Notes under the pieces: model-generated
Seen by the model: the letters and a program-made list of their open reading frames with translations, nothing else
The model's database searches: none
Told to the model about the DNA's origin: nothing
Translations under genes and position numbers: made by a program
Source: Bacteroidales bacterium
GTDB lineage: Bacteria > Bacteroidota > Bacteroidia > Bacteroidales > SMBSF77
Reading direction: 5' to 3'
Assembly (NCBI GenBank): GCA_021106655.1
Contig: JAIOTT010000497.1
Span: 1 to 8,104 of the forward strand
DNA: 8,104 nt
In this document: positions 1-5,908 of the stretch, piece by piece
Layout of the letters: the number at the start of each line of letters is the position of its first letter
Position numbering within the stretch: position 1 is the first letter of the stretch

Positions 1-105
1 TTTGCAACCTACGATTTCTGGGGAATAGATTACAATTATAGCGACTATAGCTGGCAGGTTGTTGCCAAATACAATAATGCCACTGGCCAGCTTGTTAGGT
101 ATTAA
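1..105 (+). CDS. Type I periplasmic-binding lipoprotein, C-terminal end only (5' part outside window)
   Basis: The window opens inside a plus-strand reading frame that gives 34 residues and ends with TAA at 103-105. The peptide begins FATYDFWGI and ends with TGQLVRY. By eye it matches the last 34 residues of the complete binding protein at 1543-2787 at 25 of 34 positions, including FATYDFWGI and VAKYNNATG. It is therefore the tail of a paralogue, probably also a Leu/Ile/Val-type (Peripla_BP_6) substrate-binding lipoprotein. The N-terminus, lipobox and ligand pocket are outside the window, so the function is inferred from the paralogue alone. The gene converges on the minus-strand nitrilase tail, with 14 bp between the two stop codons. 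Confidence 0.8.
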   Translation, partial: FATYDFWGIDYNYSDYSWQVVAKYNNATGQLVRY

Positions 106-131
106 TTATGAATTATGAATTACTGATTGTG
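104..131. repeat. Heptamer micro-array, consensus AATTATG
   Basis: Four consecutive 7-bp units can be read: AATTATG, AATTATG, AATTACT and GATTGTG. The first two are identical and the others diverge. The array starts inside the stop codon of the upstream binding protein and covers the stop codon (120-122) and last codons of the minus-strand nitrilase tail. It is one of four 7-bp-period arrays in this window. Confidence 0.6.
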
Positions 132-341
132 GATACAATTCTCTTTATATAAGAAGCCTCTTTTGAAAAAATCAGTTTTTAAATCAATTTCATCGCCTCT
201 TTCATTATGGAAATCAACTTTTTCATCAATAAGTTTTTTATACAGTTCAGGCCTGCGGTCTTTAAGGTAGTAATAATTGGGGGCAGGATGTGTCATTCCG
301 TAATAGGCTGGAACACAATCAGCAATTAGCATTGTATTTTG
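120..341 (-). pseudogene. Detached C-terminal tail of the nitrilase-family protein, beyond an in-frame stop
   Basis: This stretch continues the nitrilase frame at 342-1319 without any shift: both share the same codon phase and only the TAA at 342-344 separates them. After the stop the frame reads QNT and then MLIADCVPAYYG, later DRRPELYKKL, and ends at TAA 120-122. An (R)DRRPELY-type ending is typical of the C-terminus of nitrilase-family amidohydrolases, so this is the missing last part of the domain rather than an independent gene. An ATG at 332 could start a 70-residue peptide, but no start signal supports it. Read through, the whole protein would have 399 codons counting the stop position. 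The tail keeps good coding sense, so the stop is recent, a sequencing or assembly error, or read through. Confidence 0.7.
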
Positions 342-1319
342 TTAATGATTTGCTTTTACAATTATATCCCCATGCGGACCACAAATAATACTGTTACCAC
401 AATAATGCCATTGGTCATCGCCACGTTTTTCATAACCGGTTCTGTTTGAATAAGCAAAAAAGATGTTATTAGCATAGGCACTTGCTGGTATTAATATCTC
501 GGAAACATCAGGATATGGCACTGCACTTCTTTGACCGTCAGGAAGTTTGTAATAGTTATCAGCTGCGGTTGGCCCTACAATTAGCTTAGCTCCATTCAAA
601 GCAAGAATACGCTGAAGCTCAGGAAATTCACACTCGTAACAATTTAGCACACCCACCGGAAAATCGAATATATTGTACACAGGATAATCACTTGTTCCAC
701 AGCTCCAGTTATCTCTTTCCTGTTGGCCGTATAAATGTGTTTTCCTATAACTATTAAGTAACTCGCCTGTTTCCTTTATAACTGCGATTGCATCGTAATA
801 ACGTGTTACACCGTCGTCCTCATCAACTTTTTCGGCATAAGGTACTAACAATGCAATGTTAAATTTTTTGGCAATTTCACAAGCCTTTGTTATGCTTGAT
901 CCGGTTTTATATTCGGCTACATTTTTTGCATCTTCCGGACTTAAAGTATACCCTGTAACATACAACTCAGGAAACGAAAGCAACTGAACATCAAACTTCT
1001 TAGCCTGCTTAACAGCTTCTTCTAATAACTCCATATTCTTTACTGTTGCGCCATCGGCACAAGCAGCTTCTATTTGATAAATACCAAGCCTTAATCCGGA
1101 GCCATGTTCAGGCACATCGCCATATACCGACATCCTATATTGCAATTCCCTATAGCTTTTCAGAACACTTAGTTTATAATCAGGAGTTCCGTCACTGGAA
1201 GCTGCAATTTGTTTGTCAAGTTTTTGTATTTCAATTTGTTTTACTGACTCTCCGCTTTGTTGCGCAATTATACTTACGGAAATAAAAATAAAGGATAAAA
1301 ATACAATTAGATTTTTCAT
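342..1319 (-). CDS. Exported nitrilase-superfamily carbon-nitrogen hydrolase, truncated at residue 325
   Basis: This is a nitrilase-superfamily enzyme, a group that hydrolyses non-peptide C-N bonds in amides, carbamoyl compounds or nitriles. Residues 1-20 form a signal peptide ending near SIIAQ, so it acts outside the cytoplasm. A linker runs to about residue 75 and the hydrolase domain starts at LRLGIYQIE. The Glu-Lys-Cys triad is visible: E118 in FPELYVTGY, K193 in YRKTHLYG and C227 in LNCYECEFPE. The family usually has CYD at the last site, so CYE with a second Cys at 230 is a variant. The segment NNIFFAYSNRTG, followed by CGNSIICGPHGDII, resembles R-stereoselective amidases more than true nitrilases, but the substrate cannot be set. 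TAA at 342-344 removes the last ~73 residues (see the tail entry). ATG at 1319 is chosen because the signal peptide follows it directly. It lies divergent from the binding protein at 1543 and has its own promoter candidate. Confidence 0.85.
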   Translation of the reverse strand: MKNLIVFLSFIFISVSIIAQQSGESVKQIEIQKLDKQIAASSDGTPDYKLSVLKSYRELQYRMSVYGDVPEHGSGLRLGIYQIEAACADGATVKNMELLEEAVKQAKKFDVQLLSFPELYVTGYTLSPEDAKNVAEYKTGSSITKACEIAKKFNIALLVPYAEKVDEDDGVTRYYDAIAVIKETGELLNSYRKTHLYGQQERDNWSCGTSDYPVYNIFDFPVGVLNCYECEFPELQRILALNGAKLIVGPTAADNYYKLPDGQRSAVPYPDVSEILIPASAYANNIFFAYSNRTGYEKRGDDQWHYCGNSIICGPHGDIIVKANH

Positions 1320-1380
1320 AGCACTACTGATTAGTTTCTGAAAATGTTTTAATTAAAAAATGTTAACTAACATTGCCAAA

Positions 1381-1412
1381 CAAACATACAAAAAATAATT
1401 TAACTTAACAAA
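1381..1412 (-). promoter_or_regulatory. Bacteroidota-type promoter for the nitrilase gene
   Basis: On the minus strand TATGTTTG (1381-1388) fits the -7 element TAnnTTTG exactly, and TTTG (1409-1412) lies upstream with a 20-bp spacer, matching the -33 element. It points at the nitrilase start at 1319, giving a leader of roughly 55 nt. No Shine-Dalgarno sequence precedes the ATG. Confidence 0.5.
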
Positions 1413-1489
1413 GGATCATATTGTTTATGGCCTTTGTGGCAAAAAGCCTGTCAGAGTGGATTCAATTCTTAAATTTTTAAATTATATTG

Positions 1490-1497
1490 TACTTTTG
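1490..1497 (+). promoter_or_regulatory. Bacteroidota -7 element upstream of the binding-protein gene
   Basis: TACTTTTG fits TAnnTTTG and lies 45 bp before the ATG at 1543, so a transcript starting a few bases downstream would have a leader of about 40 nt. No clear TTG is present at the -33 distance (around 1466-1470 the sequence is only TTC-like). It is accepted for its position and its exact -7 match. Confidence 0.45.
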
Positions 1498-1542
1498 TAG
1501 AGTAGTGTAAGATATTTGCGATAACAAAAGATCAAATCAATT

Positions 1543-2787
1543 ATGAGGAATTCATTAATTATTCTTGTGACAATTTTCCTGTTGTTTACTGTTTTTGTCA
1601 GCTCATGCAAAAAAGAAAAAGTAATCGATGAAACCGAAAAAACCGAGATCATCATCGGGTTGTTGATTCCTGAAACAGGTGCAGGTTCTTCAACTGGAGA
1701 AAGCATGAATGCTGCTATCAGTTTTGCTCTTGATAATATTAAGCAATACCTTGCTGATATTGGCTCAAATAAAACAATAAAATTAATTATCGAAGATACC
1801 CAGACCGATACCATAGTTGCATTACAAAAGCTAATAACGTTAAAAGAGAAAGGAGTACAGCTTGTGGTTGGTCCGTACAGCAGCGCATCAGTCAATGCCG
1901 TGAAAAATTATGCTGATCAGAATGGAATATTGATCATCAGTACTTCGAGTGTAGCGCCATCGCTGGCAGTTCCCGGCGATAATATTTACCGACTCGTCCC
2001 AAATGACAACAGCCAGGGAGAAGCAATCACTGCATTATTAAATGACGACAGTATTGAATTGCTTATTCCCATTGTCAGGGATGATCTTTGGGGTAATGAA
2101 TTACTTGCAACTACCACTCAGCATTTCACAAACTCAAAAGGCAGTGTAGCAGAAGCAGTAAAATATCCTGGTTCTACTCAGAATTTTTCCTCCTTTATCT
2201 ATGAACTTAACAATAAAGTAATGGATGCCCTTTCCCAATACCCGAATAATAAAATTGGTATCTATATGATATCTTTTGGAGAAGGGACAGAAATTTTACA
2301 CAGAGCCTGGTCTGAAACCGGCCTTCAGTTTGTAAGATGGTATGGTAGTTCGGCTTATGCTGAAAACAGTTCATTACCTTTAGATACAATGGCTGCAGGA
2401 TTTGCTTTAGACCATGGTCTCCCCTGCCCTATTTTTGGATATGATGATGCTGCCGAAGACAAATGGCAGCCACTCATTGACAAAATTGAAGCGCAAATTG
2501 GACGAAAACCCGAGATCTATGCTTTGGTAAGTTATGATGCGTTATGGCTGGCAACATTGACATACTTAACAAGCGGACTAAAAGTAAATACTGATAAGCT
2601 TATCACTACCTTTGAATATGAAGCTAATAATTATTTTGGAGTTACCGGCAGGACATCCCTTAATGCAGCAGGTGACAGAGCTTTTGCAACTTACGATTTT
2701 TGGGGGATCAAGTACTTTCTGAATGACCACAGCTGGGAGTTAGTAGCAAAATATAACAATGCAACAGGAGAGCTTTATAGGTATTGA
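1543..2787 (+). CDS. Type I periplasmic-binding lipoprotein (Leu/Ile/Val-receptor-like), orphan substrate-binding protein
   Basis: This is a 414-residue protein of the branched-chain amino acid receptor-like class (Peripla_BP_6, type I fold). Residues 1-21 are a hydrophobic signal segment ending in a lipobox, FVSSC, with the lipidated Cys at 22 followed by KKEK. The mature fold starts with EIIIGLLIPETGAGSSTGESMNAA (about 35-58), the usual first strand and ligand loop. The family's other landmarks are EDTQTD (84-89), VVGPYSSA (108-115) and ISTSSVAPSLA (132-142). It binds a small ligand at the cell surface or in the periplasm, possibly an amino acid, amide or short peptide. No ABC permease or ATPase gene lies nearby; the next gene is an ArcD-type antiporter 68 bp downstream. 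A paralogue ends at position 105, so the region holds a duplicated pair with the nitrilase between. The ATG at 1543 is fixed by the signal peptide; no Shine-Dalgarno sequence is present. Confidence 0.85.
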   Translation: MRNSLIILVTIFLLFTVFVSSCKKEKVIDETEKTEIIIGLLIPETGAGSSTGESMNAAISFALDNIKQYLADIGSNKTIKLIIEDTQTDTIVALQKLITLKEKGVQLVVGPYSSASVNAVKNYADQNGILIISTSSVAPSLAVPGDNIYRLVPNDNSQGEAITALLNDDSIELLIPIVRDDLWGNELLATTTQHFTNSKGSVAEAVKYPGSTQNFSSFIYELNNKVMDALSQYPNNKIGIYMISFGEGTEILHRAWSETGLQFVRWYGSSAYAENSSLPLDTMAAGFALDHGLPCPIFGYDDAAEDKWQPLIDKIEAQIGRKPEIYALVSYDALWLATLTYLTSGLKVNTDKLITTFEYEANNYFGVTGRTSLNAAGDRAFATYDFWGIKYFLNDHSWELVAKYNNATGELYRY

Positions 2788-2815
2788 TTCAATTAGGAAT
2801 TACGTTCAATAGCTG

Positions 2816-2850
2816 AAACCATAAACTATAAACCACAAACTATAAACTAT
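2816..2850 (+). repeat. Heptamer micro-array, consensus AAACYAY, next to the antiporter start codon
   Basis: Five uninterrupted 7-bp units occur: AAACCAT, then AAACTAT, AAACCAC, AAACTAT and AAACTAT. A sixth, shortened unit (AACAC) leads directly into the ATG at 2856, so the array occupies the place where a ribosome-binding region would be. It fills half of the 68-bp gap between the binding protein and the antiporter. Confidence 0.7.
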
Positions 2851-2855
2851 AACAC

Positions 2856-4334
2856 ATGCCAGACAAAGCAAAACAAGTAGGCTTATTCGGACTGATTGCT
2901 ATTGTAGTTGGTTCCATGGTTGGTGGTGGAGTTTTTAACCTTCCCTCAAATATGGCTGATGGGGCTGCCATTGGACCTGTTCTTATCGCCTGGGTCATAA
3001 CGGGTTTCGGTATGTATTTTTTGGCTAATACTTTTAAATTATTGTCGGATAAAAAGCCAGAACTCAGTTCCGGGATATATAGTTATGCGTCTGAAGGCTT
3101 TGGTAAATATGTGGGTTTTAATTCTGCCTGGGGCTATTGGCTTAGTGCTGCATTAGGAAATGTTTCATTTGCAATTATGCTGATGGAAGCTCTGGCTTAT
3201 TTCTTCCCTGTATTTATGGGAGGTAACAACTGGCAGTCAATACTTGGAGGATCAATAGTGATCTGGGGAATGAATTTATTAGTGATGCGCGGGGTAAGCA
3301 CAGCTGCATTACTTAATACAATAGCAACCATTGCAAAGCTGATACCTCTACTACTGTTTATGATTATCCTTCTTTATGCCTTTCATTGGGATAAGTTATC
3401 TTTTGATATCTGGGGACATCAGAATGCATCTCTGGGTGGAATCACAGATCAACTCAGAAGCACTATGCTGATAACACTTTGGTCATTTGTCGGGATTGAA
3501 GGAGCTGTTGTGATCTCAGGCCGGGCAAAAAACAAAAAAGATATCGGTAAAGCTACCCTAATAGGTTTTATCGGCGCTATTTTAATTTATGCATCTATCA
3601 GTATTTTTTCATTTGGGATAATGAACCAGGCTGACCTGGCAAACTTACCTGATCCTTCAGTAGCATACGTTATGCAGGCTATTGTTGGTGATTGGGGTGC
3701 AATATTTATCAATATCGGAATAATAATTTCCATTCTTGGTGTATGGATAGCATGGACTATAATAACTGCTGAGGTCCCATACAGGGCAGCTGAGGAAGGT
3801 GTGATGCCGAGTGTTTTTAAACGAATAAATAAAAAACAATCACCCGTCATATCTCTTATTGCCTCAAGCATACTTATGCAATTAGCTTTGTTCTCAGTAA
3901 TAGTTGAAAAAAATGCCTTTCTTACGATTATCAGCATGGCCGGAACCATGATACTTATTCCTTATGCCTTGAGTGCATTATATCTTTGGAAGCTATCTTC
4001 CGGAAAAAACGGATCAGCTTCTGATAATAAAGGTAAACTATATGCATTGATATCTGGTATAGTTGCCACTGTTTATGCTTTCTGGCTTATTTATGCGGCA
4101 GGCTTAAAATATATCCTAATGGCCACTATTCTCTATTCTCTTGGGATATTTGTGTATTACTGGTCACATAAGGAAAAAAACAGAAGCGAAAAACTCTTCA
4201 AACCCTATGAAAAGATATTAGCAATTTGCCTGGTCATTGGCGCTATAACAACTTTTCTTATGATGTCGAATGGTTTTATTACTATTGAAGATTGTGTAAA
4301 ATGGGCAGTGAATTTCATACGAGTAACTGTGTAG
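2856..4334 (+). CDS. ArcD-type basic amino acid antiporter (APC superfamily, APA family)
   Basis: A 492-residue inner-membrane protein with about 12-13 hydrophobic segments. It resembles the arginine/ornithine antiporter ArcD and related basic amino acid/polyamine antiporters, which swap a cationic amino acid for its decarboxylated or degraded product. Helix 1 carries the APC substrate motif GSMVGGGVFNLP (19-30). The strongly ArcD-like stretch KPELSSGIYSYA, followed by GFNSAWGYWLSA, spans 67-98. Helix 6 carries WSFVGIEGAVV (209-219), where the Glu is the family's typical binding-site residue, followed by GRAKNKKDIGKAT, a common cytoplasmic loop. The length is usual for the family. No arginine deiminase or decarboxylase gene lies in the window, so the exchanged pair (arginine/ornithine, arginine/agmatine, lysine or a polyamine) is unknown. 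No promoter is visible in the short gap upstream, so it is probably cotranscribed with the binding protein. It converges with the minus-strand gene at 4393, 58 bp away, and no clear terminator hairpin is seen between. Confidence 0.85.
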   Translation: MPDKAKQVGLFGLIAIVVGSMVGGGVFNLPSNMADGAAIGPVLIAWVITGFGMYFLANTFKLLSDKKPELSSGIYSYASEGFGKYVGFNSAWGYWLSAALGNVSFAIMLMEALAYFFPVFMGGNNWQSILGGSIVIWGMNLLVMRGVSTAALLNTIATIAKLIPLLLFMIILLYAFHWDKLSFDIWGHQNASLGGITDQLRSTMLITLWSFVGIEGAVVISGRAKNKKDIGKATLIGFIGAILIYASISIFSFGIMNQADLANLPDPSVAYVMQAIVGDWGAIFINIGIIISILGVWIAWTIITAEVPYRAAEEGVMPSVFKRINKKQSPVISLIASSILMQLALFSVIVEKNAFLTIISMAGTMILIPYALSALYLWKLSSGKNGSASDNKGKLYALISGIVATVYAFWLIYAAGLKYILMATILYSLGIFVYYWSHKEKNRSEKLFKPYEKILAICLVIGAITTFLMMSNGFITIEDCVKWAVNFIRVTV

Positions 4335-4392
4335 AAAGTAGCAGGAACAGGAGCAGTAAATTAAACATCAGATTACAGTGATATTCAACATT

Positions 4393-5061
4393 CTACCTGA
4401 TCAGCACCATAGTAAAAGTCAACAGTGCATTACCAACTATCATCTTCTGTAAAACACCATCCCGGTAAAAATACTGGTTTGTATGCCCGGTTTCCGGATC
4501 TGTGATCATAAAATGGTTTGTATTAACTTCCTTTACCGGCTTTTCTATTGCATGAATTTCTGAAAATACATGAGTGATTCCTTTAGGTTCTTTAAAGTAT
4601 AACATGCCACCACTATACAAAATGTCACCTTCATGAGTAGATTCGTCACCATCCTCAATAGTTTTATAAGCACCATTTGTTTTCTTTCCTTTTGATGATG
4701 AATGTAATTCTTCATTCTTGAAAGTCTCAACAGATGATTCAACAAGATTACCATCAGTATACTTACAGTTCATCTCATATTTCACATGTACTGTAATAAA
4801 AAAATGAGCATTAAAATGACTCACAATATTTATTGTCCTTTGTTCTCCACTTGTGGCTTGTGTTGCGTCATCTCCACCTGTAGGTTTTGTTGCAGCATCT
4901 CCCTCTGTGGATTGTGTTGCTGAACCTCCACCTATAGTTTGTGTTGCTGTAAGTTCTCCAACACTCTGACCATTTGAGATTATATTATACCTATATGTTT
5001 GTGAATAAGCAATATTAACAAGTAAAAACGCTGTAAGGGTGATAAAAAGGATCCTTTTCAT
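4393..5061 (-). CDS. Exported DUF6134-like protein with a four-copy internal repeat
   Basis: A 222-residue protein of unknown function. Residues 1-20 are a signal peptide (cleavage likely at AYS-Q). The mature part is rich in beta strands: TYRYNIISNGQSVGELTAT, then SHFNAHFFITVHVKYEMNC, a YTDGNLVESSVETF segment, and a C-terminal FYRDGVLQKMIVG. This order (secreted small beta protein, NGQ-VGELTAT start, late Y-x-x-GVL motif) resembles what I recall of the Bacteroidota family DUF6134; no reaction is known to me. Residues 39-74 are four 9-residue repeats starting ATQ or ATK, rich in Gly, Thr, Asp and Glu. They sit between the first hairpin and the next strand, so they look like an expanded surface loop. 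A promoter candidate sits about 30 bp upstream and the leader is almost pure A/T with A-runs before the ATG. Family assignment is moderate; the coding call is firm. Confidence 0.78.
   Translation of the reverse strand: MKRILFITLTAFLLVNIAYSQTYRYNIISNGQSVGELTATQTIGGGSATQSTEGDAATKPTGGDDATQATSGEQRTINIVSHFNAHFFITVHVKYEMNCKYTDGNLVESSVETFKNEELHSSSKGKKTNGAYKTIEDGDESTHEGDILYSGGMLYFKEPKGITHVFSEIHAIEKPVKEVNTNHFMITDPETGHTNQYFYRDGVLQKMIVGNALLTFTMVLIR
4840..4947 (-). repeat. In-frame 27-bp tandem repeat, four copies, inside the DUF6134-like gene
   Basis: On the coding (minus) strand four adjacent 27-bp units begin GCAACACAA or GCAACAAAA and share an internal GGTGGAGAT-like core. They occupy 4921-4947, 4894-4920, 4867-4893 and 4840-4866. 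They encode ATQTIGGGS, ATQSTEGDA, ATKPTGGDD and ATQATSGEQ. Units 1 and 2 match at 19 of 27 bases by eye, so the array is degenerate, not freshly amplified. The length is a multiple of three, so gain or loss of a copy keeps the frame. Confidence 0.85.
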
Positions 5062-5089
5062 TTTTAGTTTTATTTTTAATTTTATTTGG

Positions 5090-5122
5090 CAAAGATAGAA
5101 AAAGTACAGAATTACAAAACAA
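5090..5122 (-). promoter_or_regulatory. Bacteroidota-type promoter for the DUF6134-like gene
   Basis: On the minus strand TATCTTTG (5090-5097) is an exact TAnnTTTG -7 element. Upstream candidates for -33 are TTTG at 5115-5118 (17-bp spacer) and TTG at 5120-5122 (22-bp spacer). The ATG at 5061 follows after a short A-rich leader of about 20-25 nt with no Shine-Dalgarno sequence. Confidence 0.55.
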
Positions 5123-5160
5123 TAATACTCCTACCAGACATTTAATTTTGCCAGAAACTT

Positions 5161-5210
5161 CTTTATAATTGATAGTAATTGGTTGTAATTCATTGTAATT
5201 GGTAGTAATT
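5161..5210. repeat. 10-bp tandem array, consensus NNNNGTAATT
   Basis: Five consecutive decamers end at exact 10-bp spacing in TAATT: ctttaTAATT, gataGTAATT, ggttGTAATT, cattGTAATT and ggtaGTAATT. The last six bases of units 2-5 are identical while the first four vary. The array lies in the 285-bp gap between the DUF6134-like gene and the small membrane protein gene. Confidence 0.7.
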
Positions 5211-5223
5211 CCCTTTAAATAAC

Positions 5224-5285
5224 GCGAAGTAAATTACATCCGTAGGATAAATTACACGAAATGAATTACAGCGAAGCAGATTACA
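5224..5285. repeat. AATTACA units, inverse to the preceding decamer array
   Basis: AATTACA occurs at 5232-5238, 5250-5256 and 5264-5270, and GATTACA at 5279-5285. Two of these are preceded by GCGAAG (5224-5229 and 5271-5276) and one by a CGAAAT variant, giving units of 14-18 bp of the form GCGAAGNRATTACA. AATTACA is the reverse complement of TGTAATT, which is present at 5184-5190 and 5194-5200, so this block and the decamer array could fold back on each other. Confidence 0.6.
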
Positions 5286-5325
5286 CATGACGTGCGAATT
5301 GTAAAGCTCGTAAATTAATTCTACT

Positions 5326-5343
5326 GACTGCCGACTGCCGACT
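5326..5343. repeat. Heptamer micro-array, GACTGCC
   Basis: Two perfect GACTGCC copies are followed by a partial GACT, and an ACT precedes them. The array ends four bases before the stop codon of the minus-strand membrane-protein gene. It is clearly more GC-rich than its surroundings. Confidence 0.6.
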
Positions 5344-5346
5344 ATT

Positions 5347-5709
5347 CTACATCTTTGCTTTAAAAAACACAGTAGTGATAAGCTCAATCAAAAAGCCATA
5401 GATCATTCCCATCACTATAGTGGCAATGAAGATCATTGATGGAGAAAAGTCCGGGGTTTCAGGCATCATCAAAACACCAAAAGCGGCTGGAACACTAAAT
5501 ATCAATCCCATGATCAGGCCATGCAAACTCCAATGCCCAAAGCTAAATCTGCTGATACCTATTGCAAAACCAATCAATGTTCTGCCAAAAATAATATTGA
5601 TGGCAAGGTACAATCCAATTGGTTCAGGGCCGCTTGATGCAAATCCAAAACATACAAATCCAAACACTACGCCAAACAATGTGGCAATTAAAAGTCTTTT
5701 TGTTTTCAT
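5347..5709 (-). CDS. Small four-helix integral membrane protein, function unknown
   Basis: A 120-residue hydrophobic protein with four probable membrane helices at about 6-24, 32-52, 60-82 and 91-115. It has a basic N-terminus (MKTKR) and a basic end (FFKAKM). Notable pieces are ASSGPEPIG (24-32), RTLIGFAIGIS (43-53), FGHWSLHGLIMGLIFSVP (57-74) and GMIYGFLIEL (101-110). Gly-rich helices and the FGHWxLHGLxMG segment look conserved, and I have the impression of similar small proteins in other Bacteroidota, but I cannot name a family or function. It is transcribed in the same direction as the DUF6134-like gene; 285 bp of repeat-filled DNA and a separate promoter lie between, so one operon is unlikely. 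The ATG at 5709 is the only sensible start before the first helix; no Shine-Dalgarno sequence or clear promoter was found upstream. Confidence 0.75.
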   Translation of the reverse strand: MKTKRLLIATLFGVVFGFVCFGFASSGPEPIGLYLAINIIFGRTLIGFAIGISRFSFGHWSLHGLIMGLIFSVPAAFGVLMMPETPDFSPSMIFIATIVMGMIYGFLIELITTVFFKAKM

Positions 5710-5816
5710 AATTCTGACGAATTTAGTTTATGGTTATTGATAATTGTTTTACTACCTGGTAAAAATAGTGATTTATTTATGGCTTTATATTAAATATAAT
5801 GGATAATCAAATTTGC

Positions 5817-5832
5817 CACAGATTCACAGATT
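5817..5832. repeat. Octamer direct repeat CACAGATT x2
   Basis: Two perfect adjacent copies of CACAGATT are preceded by TTTGC. Short tracts of this kind in gene gaps accompany the CAAAG-type sequence further downstream. Two copies alone are weak evidence. Confidence 0.45.
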
Positions 5833-5840
5833 AATAATTG

Positions 5841-5848
5841 TATCTTTG
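5841..5848 (+). promoter_or_regulatory. Candidate -7 element for the phosphoesterase gene
   Basis: TATCTTTG fits TAnnTTTG exactly on the plus strand. The nearest upstream TTTG (5812-5815) is 25 bp away, longer than the usual spacer of about 19-21 bp, so the -33 part is poor. If used, it would give a leader of nearly 200 nt that includes the 5909-6013 inverted repeat. Confidence 0.35.
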
Positions 5849-5908
5849 ATTAAACAAAATAGCATTCAGAAAAACAAACTTTTGTTTAATTTGCTTGTAT
5901 TTTATTTT

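Noticed and set aside
120..332. Independent 70-residue gene starting at the ATG at 332
   Set aside because: It is in the same phase as the nitrilase and ends with that family's typical C-terminal motif, so it is the detached tail.
1428..1449. Terminator-like hairpin around GGCCTTTGTGGC and AAAAAGCC
   Set aside because: The stem has a mismatch and a short arm, lacks a T-run, and sits upstream of both divergent genes where no transcript should end.
1482..1895. 137-codon minus-strand open frame
   Set aside because: It is antisense to the signal peptide and first domain of the binding lipoprotein, whose motifs are unmistakable.
3587..3949. 120-codon minus-strand open frame
   Set aside because: Antisense to the membrane helices of the ArcD-type antiporter; the hydrophobic look is mirrored from that gene.
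4331..4396. Bidirectional terminator between the convergent antiporter and DUF6134-like genes (GTAGAA ... TTCTAC)
   Set aside because: The only pairing is 6 bp across about 54 bases and it includes stop-codon context; no stem with a T-run was found.
5161..5290. Possible CRISPR array
   Set aside because: Repeated cores are only 6-10 bp, spacing changes from 10 to 18 bp, there are no unique spacers of about 30 bp and no cas genes.
5190..5387. 65-codon minus-strand open frame through the repeat blocks
   Set aside because: Its sequence is a by-product of the AATTACA and GACTGCC repeats and it overlaps the 3' end of the membrane protein gene in another frame.
5420..5740. 106-codon plus-strand open frame opposite the membrane protein gene
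   Set aside because: It lies wholly antisense to a frame with four clean membrane helices and a good start; its own product has no signal, motif or start signal.
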